Source: Bacillus shivajii (lineage in GTDB: Bacteria; Bacillota; Bacilli; Bacillales; Salisediminibacteriaceae). From it: a stretch of DNA of 64,000 nt. Below are positions 39,731-48,574 of this stretch, piece after piece (within the stretch, counting starts at the first letter, position 1; every line of letters starts with the position of its first letter). Under the pieces are notes generated by a model, which worked only from the letters and a program-made list of their open reading frames with translations, was not told where the DNA came from and ran no database searches. The stretch spans positions 3,534,001 to 3,598,000 of the forward strand of contig NZ_CP084703.1 of NCBI RefSeq assembly GCF_020519665.1. Direction: 5' to 3'. The position numbers and the translations under genes were made by a program.

Positions 39731-39779
39731 AAATACCAATAAACCCCACGTGCCAGGCACATGGATTTTATTGGTATTT
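39731..39779. terminator. Hairpin with GTGCCAGGCAC core
   Basis: Arms AAATACCAATAAA/TTTATTGGTATTT flank an inner palindrome GTGCCAGGCAC. It lies downstream of the small hydrophilic protein gene and belongs to the CCTGG/CCAGG-core family. Confidence 0.7.
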
Positions 39780-39824
39780 ACATATTAAATTTTACAACGG
39801 GTTTGTTAAGGCCGAAGGCAAACA

Positions 39825-39860
39825 AAAACAACCGAGCTGTTTAGGAGCTCGGTTGTTTTT
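39825..39860 (-). terminator. Terminator of yutD
   Basis: Stem AAAACAACCGAGCT/AGCTCGGTTGTTTT just after the yutD stop, with T's on both strands. Confidence 0.88.
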
Positions 39861-40149
39861 ACGAAGATTGCTTTTGCTCTTTTACTTTACGTAAGACAAA
39901 GTAAGCACAGCCAAAATTACAGTACTCATATAAATAATCTGGAAGAGAACTTATTTTTGCATCAAAACTTGATTTCCGGTGCTTATCATCAAAAAATCCT
40001 TTTAAACGAAGCTGTTCATATCCCCAGTCTCCGACTATATAATCATATTTATTTAAAACATCACTATATCGATTTTTAAATTCTTCTTCAACCCATCCAT
40101 TTCTTACGTCTTCAATCACCTCAAACGTATTCCCTTGAATGCGGATCAT
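39859..40149 (-). CDS. yutD: YutD (DUF1027)
   Basis: The 96-residue protein begins MIRIQGNTFEVIEDVRNGW and has YDYIVGDWGYEQLRLKGFF and YLYEYCNFGCAYFVLRK, typical of DUF1027/YutD. Two cysteines (CNFGC) are conserved in the family. The function is unknown. GAGAGGTG lies upstream. Confidence 0.9.
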   Translation of the reverse strand: MIRIQGNTFEVIEDVRNGWVEEEFKNRYSDVLNKYDYIVGDWGYEQLRLKGFFDDKHRKSSFDAKISSLPDYLYEYCNFGCAYFVLRKVKEQKQSS

Positions 40150-40309
40150 CCATAAACACCTCTCTTTTCTATCTTTATCTTGCCTTATTTTTCGTGAAAA
40201 TTCAATGGGCTTTCCTAAAAATCCTGTCCATCAATGACCTTCAGCCACAAATTACCTCATTTATAACGCTGTCAAAACGGTCAACCTAAAGAATAGGAGG
40301 TGGAAGAAC

Positions 40310-40996
40310 ATGAACAAAAAGTTATCCTCCCTTCTTCTGTCTAGTATCTGTTTATCAATTTTCATGACAGGTTGTGGAGATGCAACGAACGGCGCAGAAG
40401 GTCAGCAAGCAGAAAATTTATTTCGAGGATACCAAATGCCCGAACGCCATTTCGTCATAAACCGTAACGGTGCCGGTAACATGGACCAATATAACCGTTT
40501 TGGTTTTGAACGTCATACGAAGAAAACTGCCTATGCAGGGCAAAATGCACCAGATTACGCAACATATGATCGATCATTATTGGCTGATAGTATTAGTAAA
40601 ATGGCAACGACCATTCAATCTGTTGAAGACTGCGCCGTTCTAGTTACAGATCAGTATGTCTTAATGACTTATGAAACAAATGGAACAGACGATCGTCAAC
40701 TTGTCGCTGACCAAGTGAAGAAAACAGCCATGTCGCTCGTCCCATCATACTATGATATATACGTAAGTGATGATCCAGAAATGGGTGCTGAAATCGAACG
40801 TTTTGAAGGGTTATCTGCAAAAGAACCACAGTATCTTGATTCATTAGAAGAAACAATCGAACAAATGAAAAGATACCCGCAAGGTGAGGAATCTTTACGT
40901 ATGGAAGATGATAATGGAGATGACGAACATAACGTTCGTCGATTTAATGAAGGACGTAGACAGCACAGACAAGACCGTACTATCCCAAATCAATAA
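40310..40996 (+). CDS. yutC: YhcN/YlaJ-family sporulation lipoprotein YutC
   Basis: The 228-residue protein has a lipoprotein signal with lipobox MTGC (Cys about 22). The YhcN/YlaJ domain follows (ADSISKMATTIQSVEDCAVLVTDQYVLMTYET, about residues 85-130), and the C-terminal tail is charged. Members are spore membrane or coat-associated lipoproteins. AGGAGGTGG precedes the start. It is convergent with lipA, as in B. subtilis. Confidence 0.88.
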   Translation: MNKKLSSLLLSSICLSIFMTGCGDATNGAEGQQAENLFRGYQMPERHFVINRNGAGNMDQYNRFGFERHTKKTAYAGQNAPDYATYDRSLLADSISKMATTIQSVEDCAVLVTDQYVLMTYETNGTDDRQLVADQVKKTAMSLVPSYYDIYVSDDPEMGAEIERFEGLSAKEPQYLDSLEETIEQMKRYPQGEESLRMEDDNGDDEHNVRRFNEGRRQHRQDRTIPNQ

Positions 40997-41028
40997 TTCA
41001 CTTATAAACATAACGAGCGAATTAAATC

Positions 41029-41082
41029 AAAAAGGCCGTCTCGAATAGATACAAACAAATGATCTTTCGAGACGGTCTTTTC
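41029..41082. terminator. Bidirectional terminator between yutC and lipA
   Basis: Stem AAAAGGCCGTCTCGAA/TTCGAGACGGTCTTTT (one G-T pair) with a 21-base loop. Confidence 0.85.
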
Positions 41083-41087
41083 CTTTT

Positions 41088-41969
41088 TTATGCCTCTTCA
41101 GCAGCATTTACCTGCTCGTCTGCATGATAAGAGGAACGAACGAGTGGACCAGATTCACAGTGCTTGAATCCTTTACTTAGTGCAATTTCTTTAAGCTCAG
41201 CAAACTCTTCTGGTGTCCAATATTTTTTCAACTTGATATGGCTTTTCGTTGGCTGTAAATACTGACCTATTGTCAAAATATCAACATCTACCGCACGAAG
41301 GTCGTCCATTGTTTCAATAATCTCTTCCTTCGTTTCTCCAAGCCCGATCATTAGGCTTGATTTCGTTGGAATCTTCGGTTGCATTTCTTTCGCTCTTCGT
41401 AAAAACTCTAGCGAACGTTCATAAGTAGCCCTTGCACGGACCCGAGGAGTTAAACTTCTAACCGTTTCAATATTATGGTTTAAAATATTAGGCCTTGCGT
41501 CCATTAGCATCTTTAAGTTTTCTTCCTTACCACCCATATCAGACGGAAGAACTTCTACTGTTGTAAATGGGCTTTTACGACGAATCGCTCTTACCGTTTC
41601 AGCAAAAATCTCAGCACCACCGTCTTTTAGATCATCTCTTGCAACAGCCGTAATAACGGCATGTTTAAGCCCCATTAGTTTCACAGATTCAGCAACACGT
41701 TCTGGTTCTTCACGATCTAATTCTGTTGGAAGTCCAGTTTTTACTGCACAGAAGCGACAAGCTCGTGTACATATAGCTCCTAAAATCATAAAAGTTGCTG
41801 TTTTTCTTTCAGCCCAACATTCATGAATATTTGGACAACGCGCTTCTTCACAAACAGTATGTAATTTTTTTTCACGCATCATCTTTTTTAACCCTGTATA
41901 AGATTCGTTCGTGTTCAATTTAATTTTTAACCATTCGGGTTTACGGATATATTCTTCTTTTTTAGCCAC
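41088..41969 (-). CDS. lipA: Lipoyl synthase
   Basis: The start is a GTG at 41969, which gives the usual [19 protein letters not shown]-terminus; GGGAGCGTGAAGG lies upstream. An in-frame ATG at 42017 has no ribosome binding site. The 293-residue protein has the auxiliary cluster cysteines [12 protein letters not shown] (C40, C45, C51) and the radical SAM motif CTRACRFC (C67, C71, C74). It inserts sulfur into octanoyl groups bound to lipoyl domains and so depends on the Fe-S machinery in this window. Confidence 0.96.
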   Translation of the reverse strand: MAKKEEYIRKPEWLKIKLNTNESYTGLKKMMREKKLHTVCEEARCPNIHECWAERKTATFMILGAICTRACRFCAVKTGLPTELDREEPERVAESVKLMGLKHAVITAVARDDLKDGGAEIFAETVRAIRRKSPFTTVEVLPSDMGGKEENLKMLMDARPNILNHNIETVRSLTPRVRARATYERSLEFLRRAKEMQPKIPTKSSLMIGLGETKEEIIETMDDLRAVDVDILTIGQYLQPTKSHIKLKKYWTPEEFAELKEIALSKGFKHCESGPLVRSSYHADEQVNAAEEA

Positions 41970-42243
41970 AACCTTCACGCTCCCGTTTTGCTTATTATTA
42001 AGAAAAAATGTTTTCATTATTTTGCATCAATGGATGACAAAAATATCTTACGTAACTATATACATACACACGTACATTCCAACTCTTTTCAGTATTCCTG
42101 AATACCTTTTAATCATTAGTAACTTTAACATGAAAGCCGATAAATCTCAAAGAGTATGTTTTTTTCCAAGATTTGTCGGAATCAAACCCACCCACTTTTT
42201 CGCAAACTAAAATCAGTTATTGATTCGAAGGAGGATTTATAAA

Positions 42244-43248
42244 ATGAGAAAATGGATAACGAGAAGTATGTTGCTCGTTCCTTTTTTGTTCATTCTTTTT
42301 CAATATAACATAGTAAGTGCTGAGAATGTTCAGGATTTATCACCAGAAGATATTTACGAAAAACGAATGGGGCTATACTTAAAAGCAGAAGCAACCTCAC
42401 ATATACCGTGGTACTATTTTGCTGCAGTAGATAGCTACGAAAGAGGATTGCGTAGAGCAAGAAATGACCTTCCCGAAGAAGAAGGCTTGATCGCGATTTA
42501 TTTTACTCCTGAAGAATGGGCAGGAGAACAAAACCCAAATAAAGATGATACCGATCCACTCTCTATATCCTTCTTTGATGGAATTGGTCTTGACGGAGAT
42601 GGTGATGGTAAAGCAGAGCTTACGAATGATGAGGATGTTCTTCATACTTTCTCACAACATTTAGCTAAATTCGGTAGCAGTGATGAAAATATTCGAATAG
42701 CTCTTTGGGACAATTACCAACGTGATAAAGCAATCGAGTTGGTTATGGGTCACGCAAAAGTGTATCGACAGTTTGATACATTAGACCTTAGTGAACGTGC
42801 ATTCCCTATGCCACTTAATTATAATTATAGTTATCGCAGTACATGGGGAGACCGAAGAGGATGGGGTGGCAACCGTATCCACGAAGGAACAGATGTATTT
42901 GCGGGCCACGGTACTCCTATTAGAGCGACAACTTATGGGATCGTTGAATTAAAAGGCTGGAATAAATACGGAGGTTGGCGCATTGGAATTCGTGATGTAA
43001 ACAATGTCTACCACTACTTCGCTCATATGAGCAGCTTTGCTAAAGGAATTGAACGAGGAAGTATTGTTGAACCAGGAACAGTTATTGGCTATTGTGGAAG
43101 TTCTGGCTACGGAAAACCTGGTACTCAAGGGAAGTTTCCTCCACACCTTCATTATGGAATGTATAGAGATAATGGCTTTATTGAGTGGTCCTTTGATCCT
43201 TACCCATCATTACGTGCGTGGGAAAAAGCGGATAGAAAGAAAAAATAA
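42244..43248 (+). CDS. lytH: Sporulation cell-wall peptidase LytH (YunA), M23 family
   Basis: The start at 42244 follows GAAGGAGGA. The 334-residue protein has a signal peptide (about residues 1-27) and a C-terminal LytM/M23 zinc peptidase domain with HEGTDVFAG (His, Asp), YHYFAHMS and HLHYG. B. subtilis LytH is the L-Ala-D-Glu endopeptidase that trims spore cortex peptides. A middle segment DGIGLDGDGDGKAEL resembles an EF-hand type Ca2+ loop (DxDxDG). It is monocistronic. Confidence 0.92.
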   Translation: MRKWITRSMLLVPFLFILFQYNIVSAENVQDLSPEDIYEKRMGLYLKAEATSHIPWYYFAAVDSYERGLRRARNDLPEEEGLIAIYFTPEEWAGEQNPNKDDTDPLSISFFDGIGLDGDGDGKAELTNDEDVLHTFSQHLAKFGSSDENIRIALWDNYQRDKAIELVMGHAKVYRQFDTLDLSERAFPMPLNYNYSYRSTWGDRRGWGGNRIHEGTDVFAGHGTPIRATTYGIVELKGWNKYGGWRIGIRDVNNVYHYFAHMSSFAKGIERGSIVEPGTVIGYCGSSGYGKPGTQGKFPPHLHYGMYRDNGFIEWSFDPYPSLRAWEKADRKKK

Positions 43249-43256
43249 AATTTCAG

Positions 43257-43631
43257 TAAACAAAACTTGGCTTATCGTTAAAGAGATTCTTAGTAAGCGA
43301 AGTGTGCTTACTTAGAATCTCTTATGCTTTAGTGCAAGTCCTTATGGCGAAAGCCTTAGTTGCCACAAGCATAACTCCATTGATTAAACTACGAGTTGCG
43401 ACGAGTAACCGCAGGAGCACAAAGCAACAGCTTCCTCGAATTCACTCCGACATGCGACGAGTAACCGCAGGAGCACAAAGCAACAGCTTCCTCGAATTCA
43501 CTCCGACATGCGACGAGTAACCGCAGGAGCACAAAGCAACAGCTTCCTCGAATTCACTCCGACATGCGACGAGTAACCGCAGGAGCAGTTACTTTAATCC
43601 TTTATCAAAGTTAAAAACTCTTAAAGTATAA
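43257..43631. repeat. Composite intergenic element, copy 2, with a perfect 56-bp tandem repeat
   Basis: The same ends as at 22053-22452. The inside has three identical 56-bp units (starting 43398, 43454, 43510) and a partial fourth (43566-43586). Each unit is the CGACGAGTAACCGCAGGAG module plus 35 bases. GATTCTTAGTAAGCGAAGT and its inverted form (about 43287-43321) make a hairpin near the left end. No gene is credible. Confidence 0.88.
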
Positions 43632-43633
43632 CA

Positions 43634-43663
43634 AAAAGCAGCTCCTAAAAAGAGCTGCTTTTC
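43634..43663 (-). terminator. Terminator of the NSS transporter gene
   Basis: Stem AAAAGCAGCTC/GAGCTGCTTTT with a 7-base loop. Confidence 0.85.
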
Positions 43664-43677
43664 TTCTACTTACTATC

Positions 43678-45018
43678 TTAGAAAATGTTCAAAATTAAAA
43701 TCCAAAGAATACCTAGTGGTGCAACAATTCGAATAAACCAAATCCAAATTGCTCCAATTGTTGTATCTGTTAACCCTGTTTCACGTAGAGCGTCAACTTT
43801 ATTCCAGCCCCACCCAACGAATAATGCACTGATCATTCCACCTAGCGCTAATAAATAACGATCCGTTAATGCATCAACTGCATCTAAGAACGGCATTCCG
43901 AAAATTAAGAAGTCACTTAATGGTCCACCATAACTTAAAGCAGATGGTACCCCGAATAATGTGACAATCACACCTGCAACAATCGTTGCTTTTTTACGGT
44001 TCCAGCTAAACTGGCGCATCGCGTAAGCTACACTTACCTCAAGTAATGAAATTGCTGAAGATAAAGCCGCAATCGCTACTAGGAAGAAGAAGACGATCGC
44101 AAAGAATGTACCCGCGCCACCCATTAAGTTAAATACTTCAGGGAGTGTAATAAAGATTAACCCAGCTCCGTCAGTTGGATCAATATTTGCAAACGTAAAT
44201 ACGGCTGGGAAGATCATAATACCTGCAACAATTGCAAATAGTGTATCTAACGTTACAACTGTACCCGCTGCACTTGGAAGCTTCGTATCTTTAGGTAAAT
44301 AACTCGCATAAGTGATCATCGCACCCATACCTAATGATAAAGTGAAGAATGCTTGCCCAATCGCCGCAGCGTAAACACCTGGTTCACCAAAAGCTGACCA
44401 GTCAGGACTAAACATAAAGCGTAAACCTTCACCAGCTCCATCAAGCGTAAGAGCAAAGCCTGCAAGGATAATAATTAAAACTGCTAATAAAGGCATAAAA
44501 ATACGGTTTGAAAGTTCGATACCTTTCTTTACACCAAAAAATACAATAAAGATAACAATAGCCATAAATAAGAACTGCCAGAATACAGGGCCTACCGCTC
44601 CACCGATAGCTCCAAAAAAGAACTCATCGTATGTTCCACCTTCAACACCTTGCGCAATTCCTGTTACGTAAGCATATAAGAAGTAAACAACCCAACCGGC
44701 GATTACACCGTAAAAGGATAGAATTGTAAATGCTGAGACAACACCAAAGATACCACCTAATGCCCACGGCTTTCCTGGGGCTATTTTTGTAAATGATCCC
44801 ACGACATCCGACTGTCCCCTGCGACCGATGGAAAATTCAGCAAGGATAACTGGTAAACCGATCAGAAGAATACATAAAATATAAATAAGTAAAAATGCTG
44901 CTCCCCCGTTTTCACCAGCGACATAAGAGAATCGCCAAATGTTCCCTAAACCTACTGCGGACCCTACTGCGGCTAATATAAATCCTAGCCTCGTGGCCCA
45001 TTGTTCGCGCTCTGCCAT
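43678..45018 (-). CDS. Sodium-dependent neurotransmitter:sodium symporter (NSS/SNF) family transporter
   Basis: The 446-residue protein has about 11 membrane segments, as in bacterial NSS members with a shortened C-terminus (MhsT type). The first helix RLGFILAAVGSAVGLGNIWRFSYVAGENGG contains the Na+-site and unwound region. It imports an amino acid with Na+. B. subtilis relatives are YocR and YhdH. The start has GGGGAAATTACT upstream. The substrate is not deducible. Confidence 0.93.
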   Translation of the reverse strand: MAEREQWATRLGFILAAVGSAVGLGNIWRFSYVAGENGGAAFLLIYILCILLIGLPVILAEFSIGRRGQSDVVGSFTKIAPGKPWALGGIFGVVSAFTILSFYGVIAGWVVYFLYAYVTGIAQGVEGGTYDEFFFGAIGGAVGPVFWQFLFMAIVIFIVFFGVKKGIELSNRIFMPLLAVLIIILAGFALTLDGAGEGLRFMFSPDWSAFGEPGVYAAAIGQAFFTLSLGMGAMITYASYLPKDTKLPSAAGTVVTLDTLFAIVAGIMIFPAVFTFANIDPTDGAGLIFITLPEVFNLMGGAGTFFAIVFFFLVAIAALSSAISLLEVSVAYAMRQFSWNRKKATIVAGVIVTLFGVPSALSYGGPLSDFLIFGMPFLDAVDALTDRYLLALGGMISALFVGWGWNKVDALRETGLTDTTIGAIWIWFIRIVAPLGILWILILNIF

Positions 45019-45309
45019 AGTAATTTCCCCTTCCTTGTCACATTAAGTTTTTTTATTTTTTTGATTTTAATGTGTATAGTAATATATTCTCTCTATCCTC
45101 CTTCCAATAAAGGATAGTAAAATATATTCACTATGTTGTCTTATTATAATTATTTTTCAAAAGCTTGTCAAAGTATTTTCTGATTTTTTTTATAAATCTA
45201 AATTTATAAATAACTTATATTCCGACATAACCCTACATTTTTCTTTTTTATAGAAAGCTCAGTTTAAGTTGAGTGTTAATATTAAATAATGAAGGTTAAT
45301 GGTTAAATA
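45019..45309. other. AT-rich promoter region of the NSS transporter gene
   Basis: There is no gene, and no clear promoter or riboswitch is recognised. Confidence 0.5.
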
Positions 45310-45505
45310 AAATAATTTGTGACGAGCAAAGGTGACGAAGCTAGCGACTAGCATCGACTTCACGAGTTAGCTACGACCTGCCTCAACGGACAGGACGCCC
45401 TAATACCGAGCATGCCACAGGACGTGGCGTTTTGCTCGGTGAACGGACAGGACGTCCTAATACCGGACATACCACAGGACGTGGCGTTTTACTAGGTGGA
45501 CGCAT
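45310..45505. repeat. Two tandem copies of the AGGAC-loop hairpin module
   Basis: A 57-bp unit starts at 45387 and 45444. Copy 1 can fold as ACCGAGCA/TGCTCGGT (outer) and CCAC/GTGG (inner) around an AGGAC loop. Copy 2 keeps the inner stem and loop but its outer stem is weak. Upstream is a decayed GTGACGAGCAAAGG segment like the CGACGAGTAACC module. Confidence 0.8.
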
Positions 45506-45555
45506 ATATCCCAGTTTACGGCTTTTAAAGGAGGAGGTTTAACAGCGTCTTATAG

Positions 45556-45593
45556 AAAAAGACTTGTTCAAATAAATTGAACAAGTCTTTTCC
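45556..45593 (-). terminator. Terminator of the NhaC-family gene
   Basis: Stem AAAAAGACTTGTTCAA/TTGAACAAGTCTTTT with loop ATAAA. Confidence 0.9.
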
Positions 45594-45595
45594 GT

Positions 45596-47164
45596 TTATT
45601 TTTCAACAGGTCCGCCATAGAGTCTGTTGACAACAATTTTTAAGATGAGAATCGCAACAATAAATGCAACGATCGCTCCTAGTAATGAAACGAATAAACT
45701 TCCTGTAAAACCAAGGATAAGGAAACCGACAATTGCTATTCCACCGACAATTAGTGCATAAGGAAGCTGTGTTAACACGTGATCGATGTGATGGCTTCCT
45801 GCCCCAGTTGAAGAAAGAATCGTTGTATCAGAAATTGGTGAACAGTGGTCTCCAAAGATCGCACCTGCTAATACTGCTGCTAACACTGGTAACAATAAGT
45901 TTACATCTGTAACGATCGCCATTTGACCAGCAATCGGCAGCATAATACCAAATGTTCCCCAAGATGTTCCCGTAGAGAAAGCCATGAAACCAGCAATGAT
46001 AAATAATAAAGCAGGTAAAAAGCCTAAGTTCATATTTCCATCAACTAACGTTGCTAAATATTCACCAGTGCCTAACTCACCAATAATCTCAATAATCGTC
46101 CAAGCGAAAATTAAAATATAAATCGCAGGAAGCATGGATTTAACTCCAGCCCAAAGACCAATTCCTAAATGTTTTACTGGTAATTGGCGTAAGAAGCTAA
46201 TACCAATCGTTACAAGTAAACTAATGAGTCCACCGTAAAGTAGCGATGCAGCAACGTCTGTGTTTTCAAATGTTGCTAATAATCCCGCTTGACCTTCTGT
46301 GCCTTGGATTCCTGTAATAATCATAAAGAAGACTGTTGCAGCAATTAACGTTGCAATAGGCCAAATTAAATCGCCTGTACGTCCTTCTGTCACTGGCTTT
46401 GCATCATCACTTTCACCAGGTACTGGACCTTTATTTAAATCAACTAGCTCGCCTGTTTGCATTGCATGTAGTTCATGTTTACGCATTGGGCCAATATCTA
46501 ATTTGAAATACGCAACAGCAAACACTAGTAAAATAGCAAATACTGCATAGAAGTTCATTGGTGCAATCAGCATAAATGCTTGTAACGCAGAGTAATCTGC
46601 TGTACTATCTGCTAAAATATCACCGATAATTGTAATAATGTACGCACCCCAGCTTGAAAGTGGCACAATGACACACATTGCCGCAGCCGTTGAGTCAACC
46701 GTATAAGCAAGCTTTGCACGAGAAACTCTGTGTCTGTCAGTAAACGGACGACTAACGTTACCTACTGTTAAACTATTAAAGTAATCGTCAATGAAGATGA
46801 TAATTCCTAAAAACCCTGAAACGAACTGAGCGCCTACTCGTGTCTTTACTTTGCTTAATGCCCATTCACCAAAAGCACGACTTCCCCCAGTCATTGTAAT
46901 TAGTGCGGCAATCATACCAAGCGTTAGTAAGAAAAGAATAATATAAAATTCCCAAGTGTTGATTCCGCCATCAGAAATAAAAATACCTGATACGATCGAA
47001 AAAATTTGTGAAAATGTCTCATTAATAAACTGCTCTTGATTTTGGTTTACCATGAGTGCCCCAACGATGATTCCGATTCCTAAAGAAAGTAATACACGTT
47101 TCGTTAGAATCACCATTAATAATGCCAAAATTGGTGGTAATAAAGATAAAATACCGTGTTCCAT
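45596..47164 (-). CDS. NhaC-family transporter under lysine riboswitch control; probable lysine-linked transporter
   Basis: The start at 47164 is placed by AAGGAGG 8 bases upstream. The 522-residue protein has about 12-13 membrane segments of the NhaC family (COG1757), with IIIFIDDYFNSLTVGNVSRP, a central cytoplasmic loop (about 230-265) and FGDHCSPISDTTILSS. NhaC proteins are usually annotated as Na+/H+ antiporters. The long leader is a lysine riboswitch with a terminator, so this member is probably used for lysine uptake or exchange. The gene is monocistronic. Confidence 0.9.
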   Translation of the reverse strand: MEHGILSLLPPILALLMVILTKRVLLSLGIGIIVGALMVNQNQEQFINETFSQIFSIVSGIFISDGGINTWEFYIILFLLTLGMIAALITMTGGSRAFGEWALSKVKTRVGAQFVSGFLGIIIFIDDYFNSLTVGNVSRPFTDRHRVSRAKLAYTVDSTAAAMCVIVPLSSWGAYIITIIGDILADSTADYSALQAFMLIAPMNFYAVFAILLVFAVAYFKLDIGPMRKHELHAMQTGELVDLNKGPVPGESDDAKPVTEGRTGDLIWPIATLIAATVFFMIITGIQGTEGQAGLLATFENTDVAASLLYGGLISLLVTIGISFLRQLPVKHLGIGLWAGVKSMLPAIYILIFAWTIIEIIGELGTGEYLATLVDGNMNLGFLPALLFIIAGFMAFSTGTSWGTFGIMLPIAGQMAIVTDVNLLLPVLAAVLAGAIFGDHCSPISDTTILSSTGAGSHHIDHVLTQLPYALIVGGIAIVGFLILGFTGSLFVSLLGAIVAFIVAILILKIVVNRLYGGPVEK

Positions 47165-47310
47165 CTCTTCTTCCTCCTTAATTTTCTGCAAGCCTTCAAT
47201 GTATTTTCATTTAAAGGCATGTTGTTTCTGTTCGACAATTGTTCAGTGTGAAGAAAGAGGAGAAATCTATAAAATGCTAGTGATAAGAGCTGACCTTAGT
47301 TTTAAGCAAA

Positions 47311-47343
47311 ATAAAAAGGCAACAAAGGGAATTCTTTGTTACC
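47311..47343 (-). terminator. Riboswitch-controlled terminator of the NhaC-family gene
   Basis: Minus-strand stem GGTAACAAAG/CTTTGTTGCC (47334-47343 with 47318-47327) followed by TTTTTATTTT. It lies between the lysine aptamer and the gene. Confidence 0.9.
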
Positions 47344-47375
47344 TGAAACAATCAAGCAATTGATTTCCCCCACCA

Positions 47376-47565
47376 CAATGATTAGTAGTCCTCCACTTCC
47401 ACGATCGAAGTGACAGTGTTACATTTATTCAATGTAACCCCAGCTAAGCAGTCTTGGACGAGACTGTCTTGCTTCGGCAAAGCTCCCTTTCAGAAATGTT
47501 CTTCGTTCGTCCATTCTCCCATTTCCTACTCTTAAACTTTGCGCCTCTACCTCATCGGCTGCGAT
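47376..47565 (-). ncRNA. Lysine riboswitch (L box)
   Basis: The minus strand reads, in order, GATGAGGTAGAGGCGCAA, AAGAGTAGG, GAAAGGGAGCTTTGCCGAAG, GCTGGGGTTACATTGAATAA, ATGTAACACTGTCA and GTGGAGGACTAC. These match the conserved blocks of the B. subtilis lysC leader in order and spacing. Lysine binding should stabilise the aptamer and allow the downstream terminator to form, switching the transporter gene off. Confidence 0.95.
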
Positions 47566-47990
47566 GAGGCGTACTATGTGTCATGTAATTGTCAAACTGA
47601 GATTGATTCTATCAAAGCTTTTGATAGAAAGCAACCGTATTTTATTAGTAAAATTGTTCCAAATAGCCTGAAAACTGAGTCATTATATAAAACATGTGAA
47701 TAAAAGGATGAGTTTTGCAATTCTGAGCTTTTAATCGCAATGTCATTGTTTTCTTTTTTGCAGGTTTGTATATTTGTTCAACGCTTATGTCGTAATCGGG
47801 ATAGCGAGTGGAACTGAACTTCGCAGGACGTTAACTGATACTCTAATTCAAAAGCGAGTGGCCAAAAACGAATCGACCATCTTTAAACTATTTTCAAGAC
47901 AGACACCCATGCGAAGTTATTTTCGCTCCATGAAGTATGAAAATGAGTTCATTTTTAATTTTTTCAAAGTAAGTTTGGGAGCACGTTGCG
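47566..47990. other. Gap upstream of the lysine riboswitch
   Basis: There is no recognised gene. An open frame at 47774-48025 has no ribosome binding site and runs into repeat sequence. It should contain the riboswitch promoter. Confidence 0.5.
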
Positions 47991-48471
47991 AGGACTGTCT
48001 CTTCCTCTACAAGTATATTCTTTGAAGTGTATCCGTCCATCGGACAAAACGCCACGTCCTGTGGCATGCCCGGCATTAGAACGTCCTGTCCGTCGAGACA
48101 ACTCACAGCTTATTCGACGAAGTCACCCTGGATCCAACGGGAAAAGCAACGAACAACACTACGCTGATTAAGCTATGAGCTGCGACGACGCATCCAGCTT
48201 CGTAGCAACAGCTAGTAGAGGAAGAAGCAACAAACACTGCTTCGTCGAGCCACTGAGAGCTGCGACGACGCATCCAGCTACGTTGCAACAGCTAGTAGAG
48301 GAAGAAGCAACAAACACAGCTTCGTCGAGCCACTGAGAGCTGCGACGACGCATCCAGCTTCGTAGCAACAGCTAGTAGAGGAAGAAGCAACAAACACTGC
48401 TTCGTCGAGCCACTGAGAGCTGCGACGACGCATCCAGCTTCGCAGCAACAGCTAGTAGAGGAAGAAGCAAC
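47991..48471. repeat. Composite repeat with nested modules and an 80-bp tandem repeat
   Basis: The stem module (TGTCTC 47996-48001 and GAGACA 48095-48100) is split by an inverted AGGAC-loop hairpin (about 48050-48090). After it come four tandem units with starts at 48181, 48261, 48341 and 48421 (80-bp period, last one partial), each with GCGACGACGCATCCAGC and an inverted AGAGGAAGAAGCAAC. The units differ by only a few bases. Open frames across it are low-complexity and not credible. Confidence 0.87.
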
Positions 48472-48516
48472 ATGTGCTTCCAAAAATACGATTTATTTTC
48501 AAGATAGAATCCTTTC

Positions 48517-48552
48517 CAAAAAAAACAGGAAACTGCAACTTTACAGTTTCCC
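48517..48552 (-). terminator. Terminator of the thyA-dfrA operon
   Basis: Minus-strand stem GGAAACTG/CAGTTTCC with a TGTTTTTTTT tail. Confidence 0.85.
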
Positions 48553-48574
48553 GCTCCTAACATTCCAAGCATTA

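Noticed and set aside
43398-43586. CRISPR-like periodic array
   Set aside because: The intervals between the 21-base modules are identical in all units, so this is a tandem repeat and not repeat-spacer structure. No cas genes are near.
47774-48025. Possible 83-codon gene
   Set aside because: No ribosome binding site, no recognisable domain, and its 3' part is repeat sequence.
48103-48572. Frames with repeated AVFVASSSTSCC-type peptides
   Set aside because: They only reflect the 80-bp tandem repeat in different frames.
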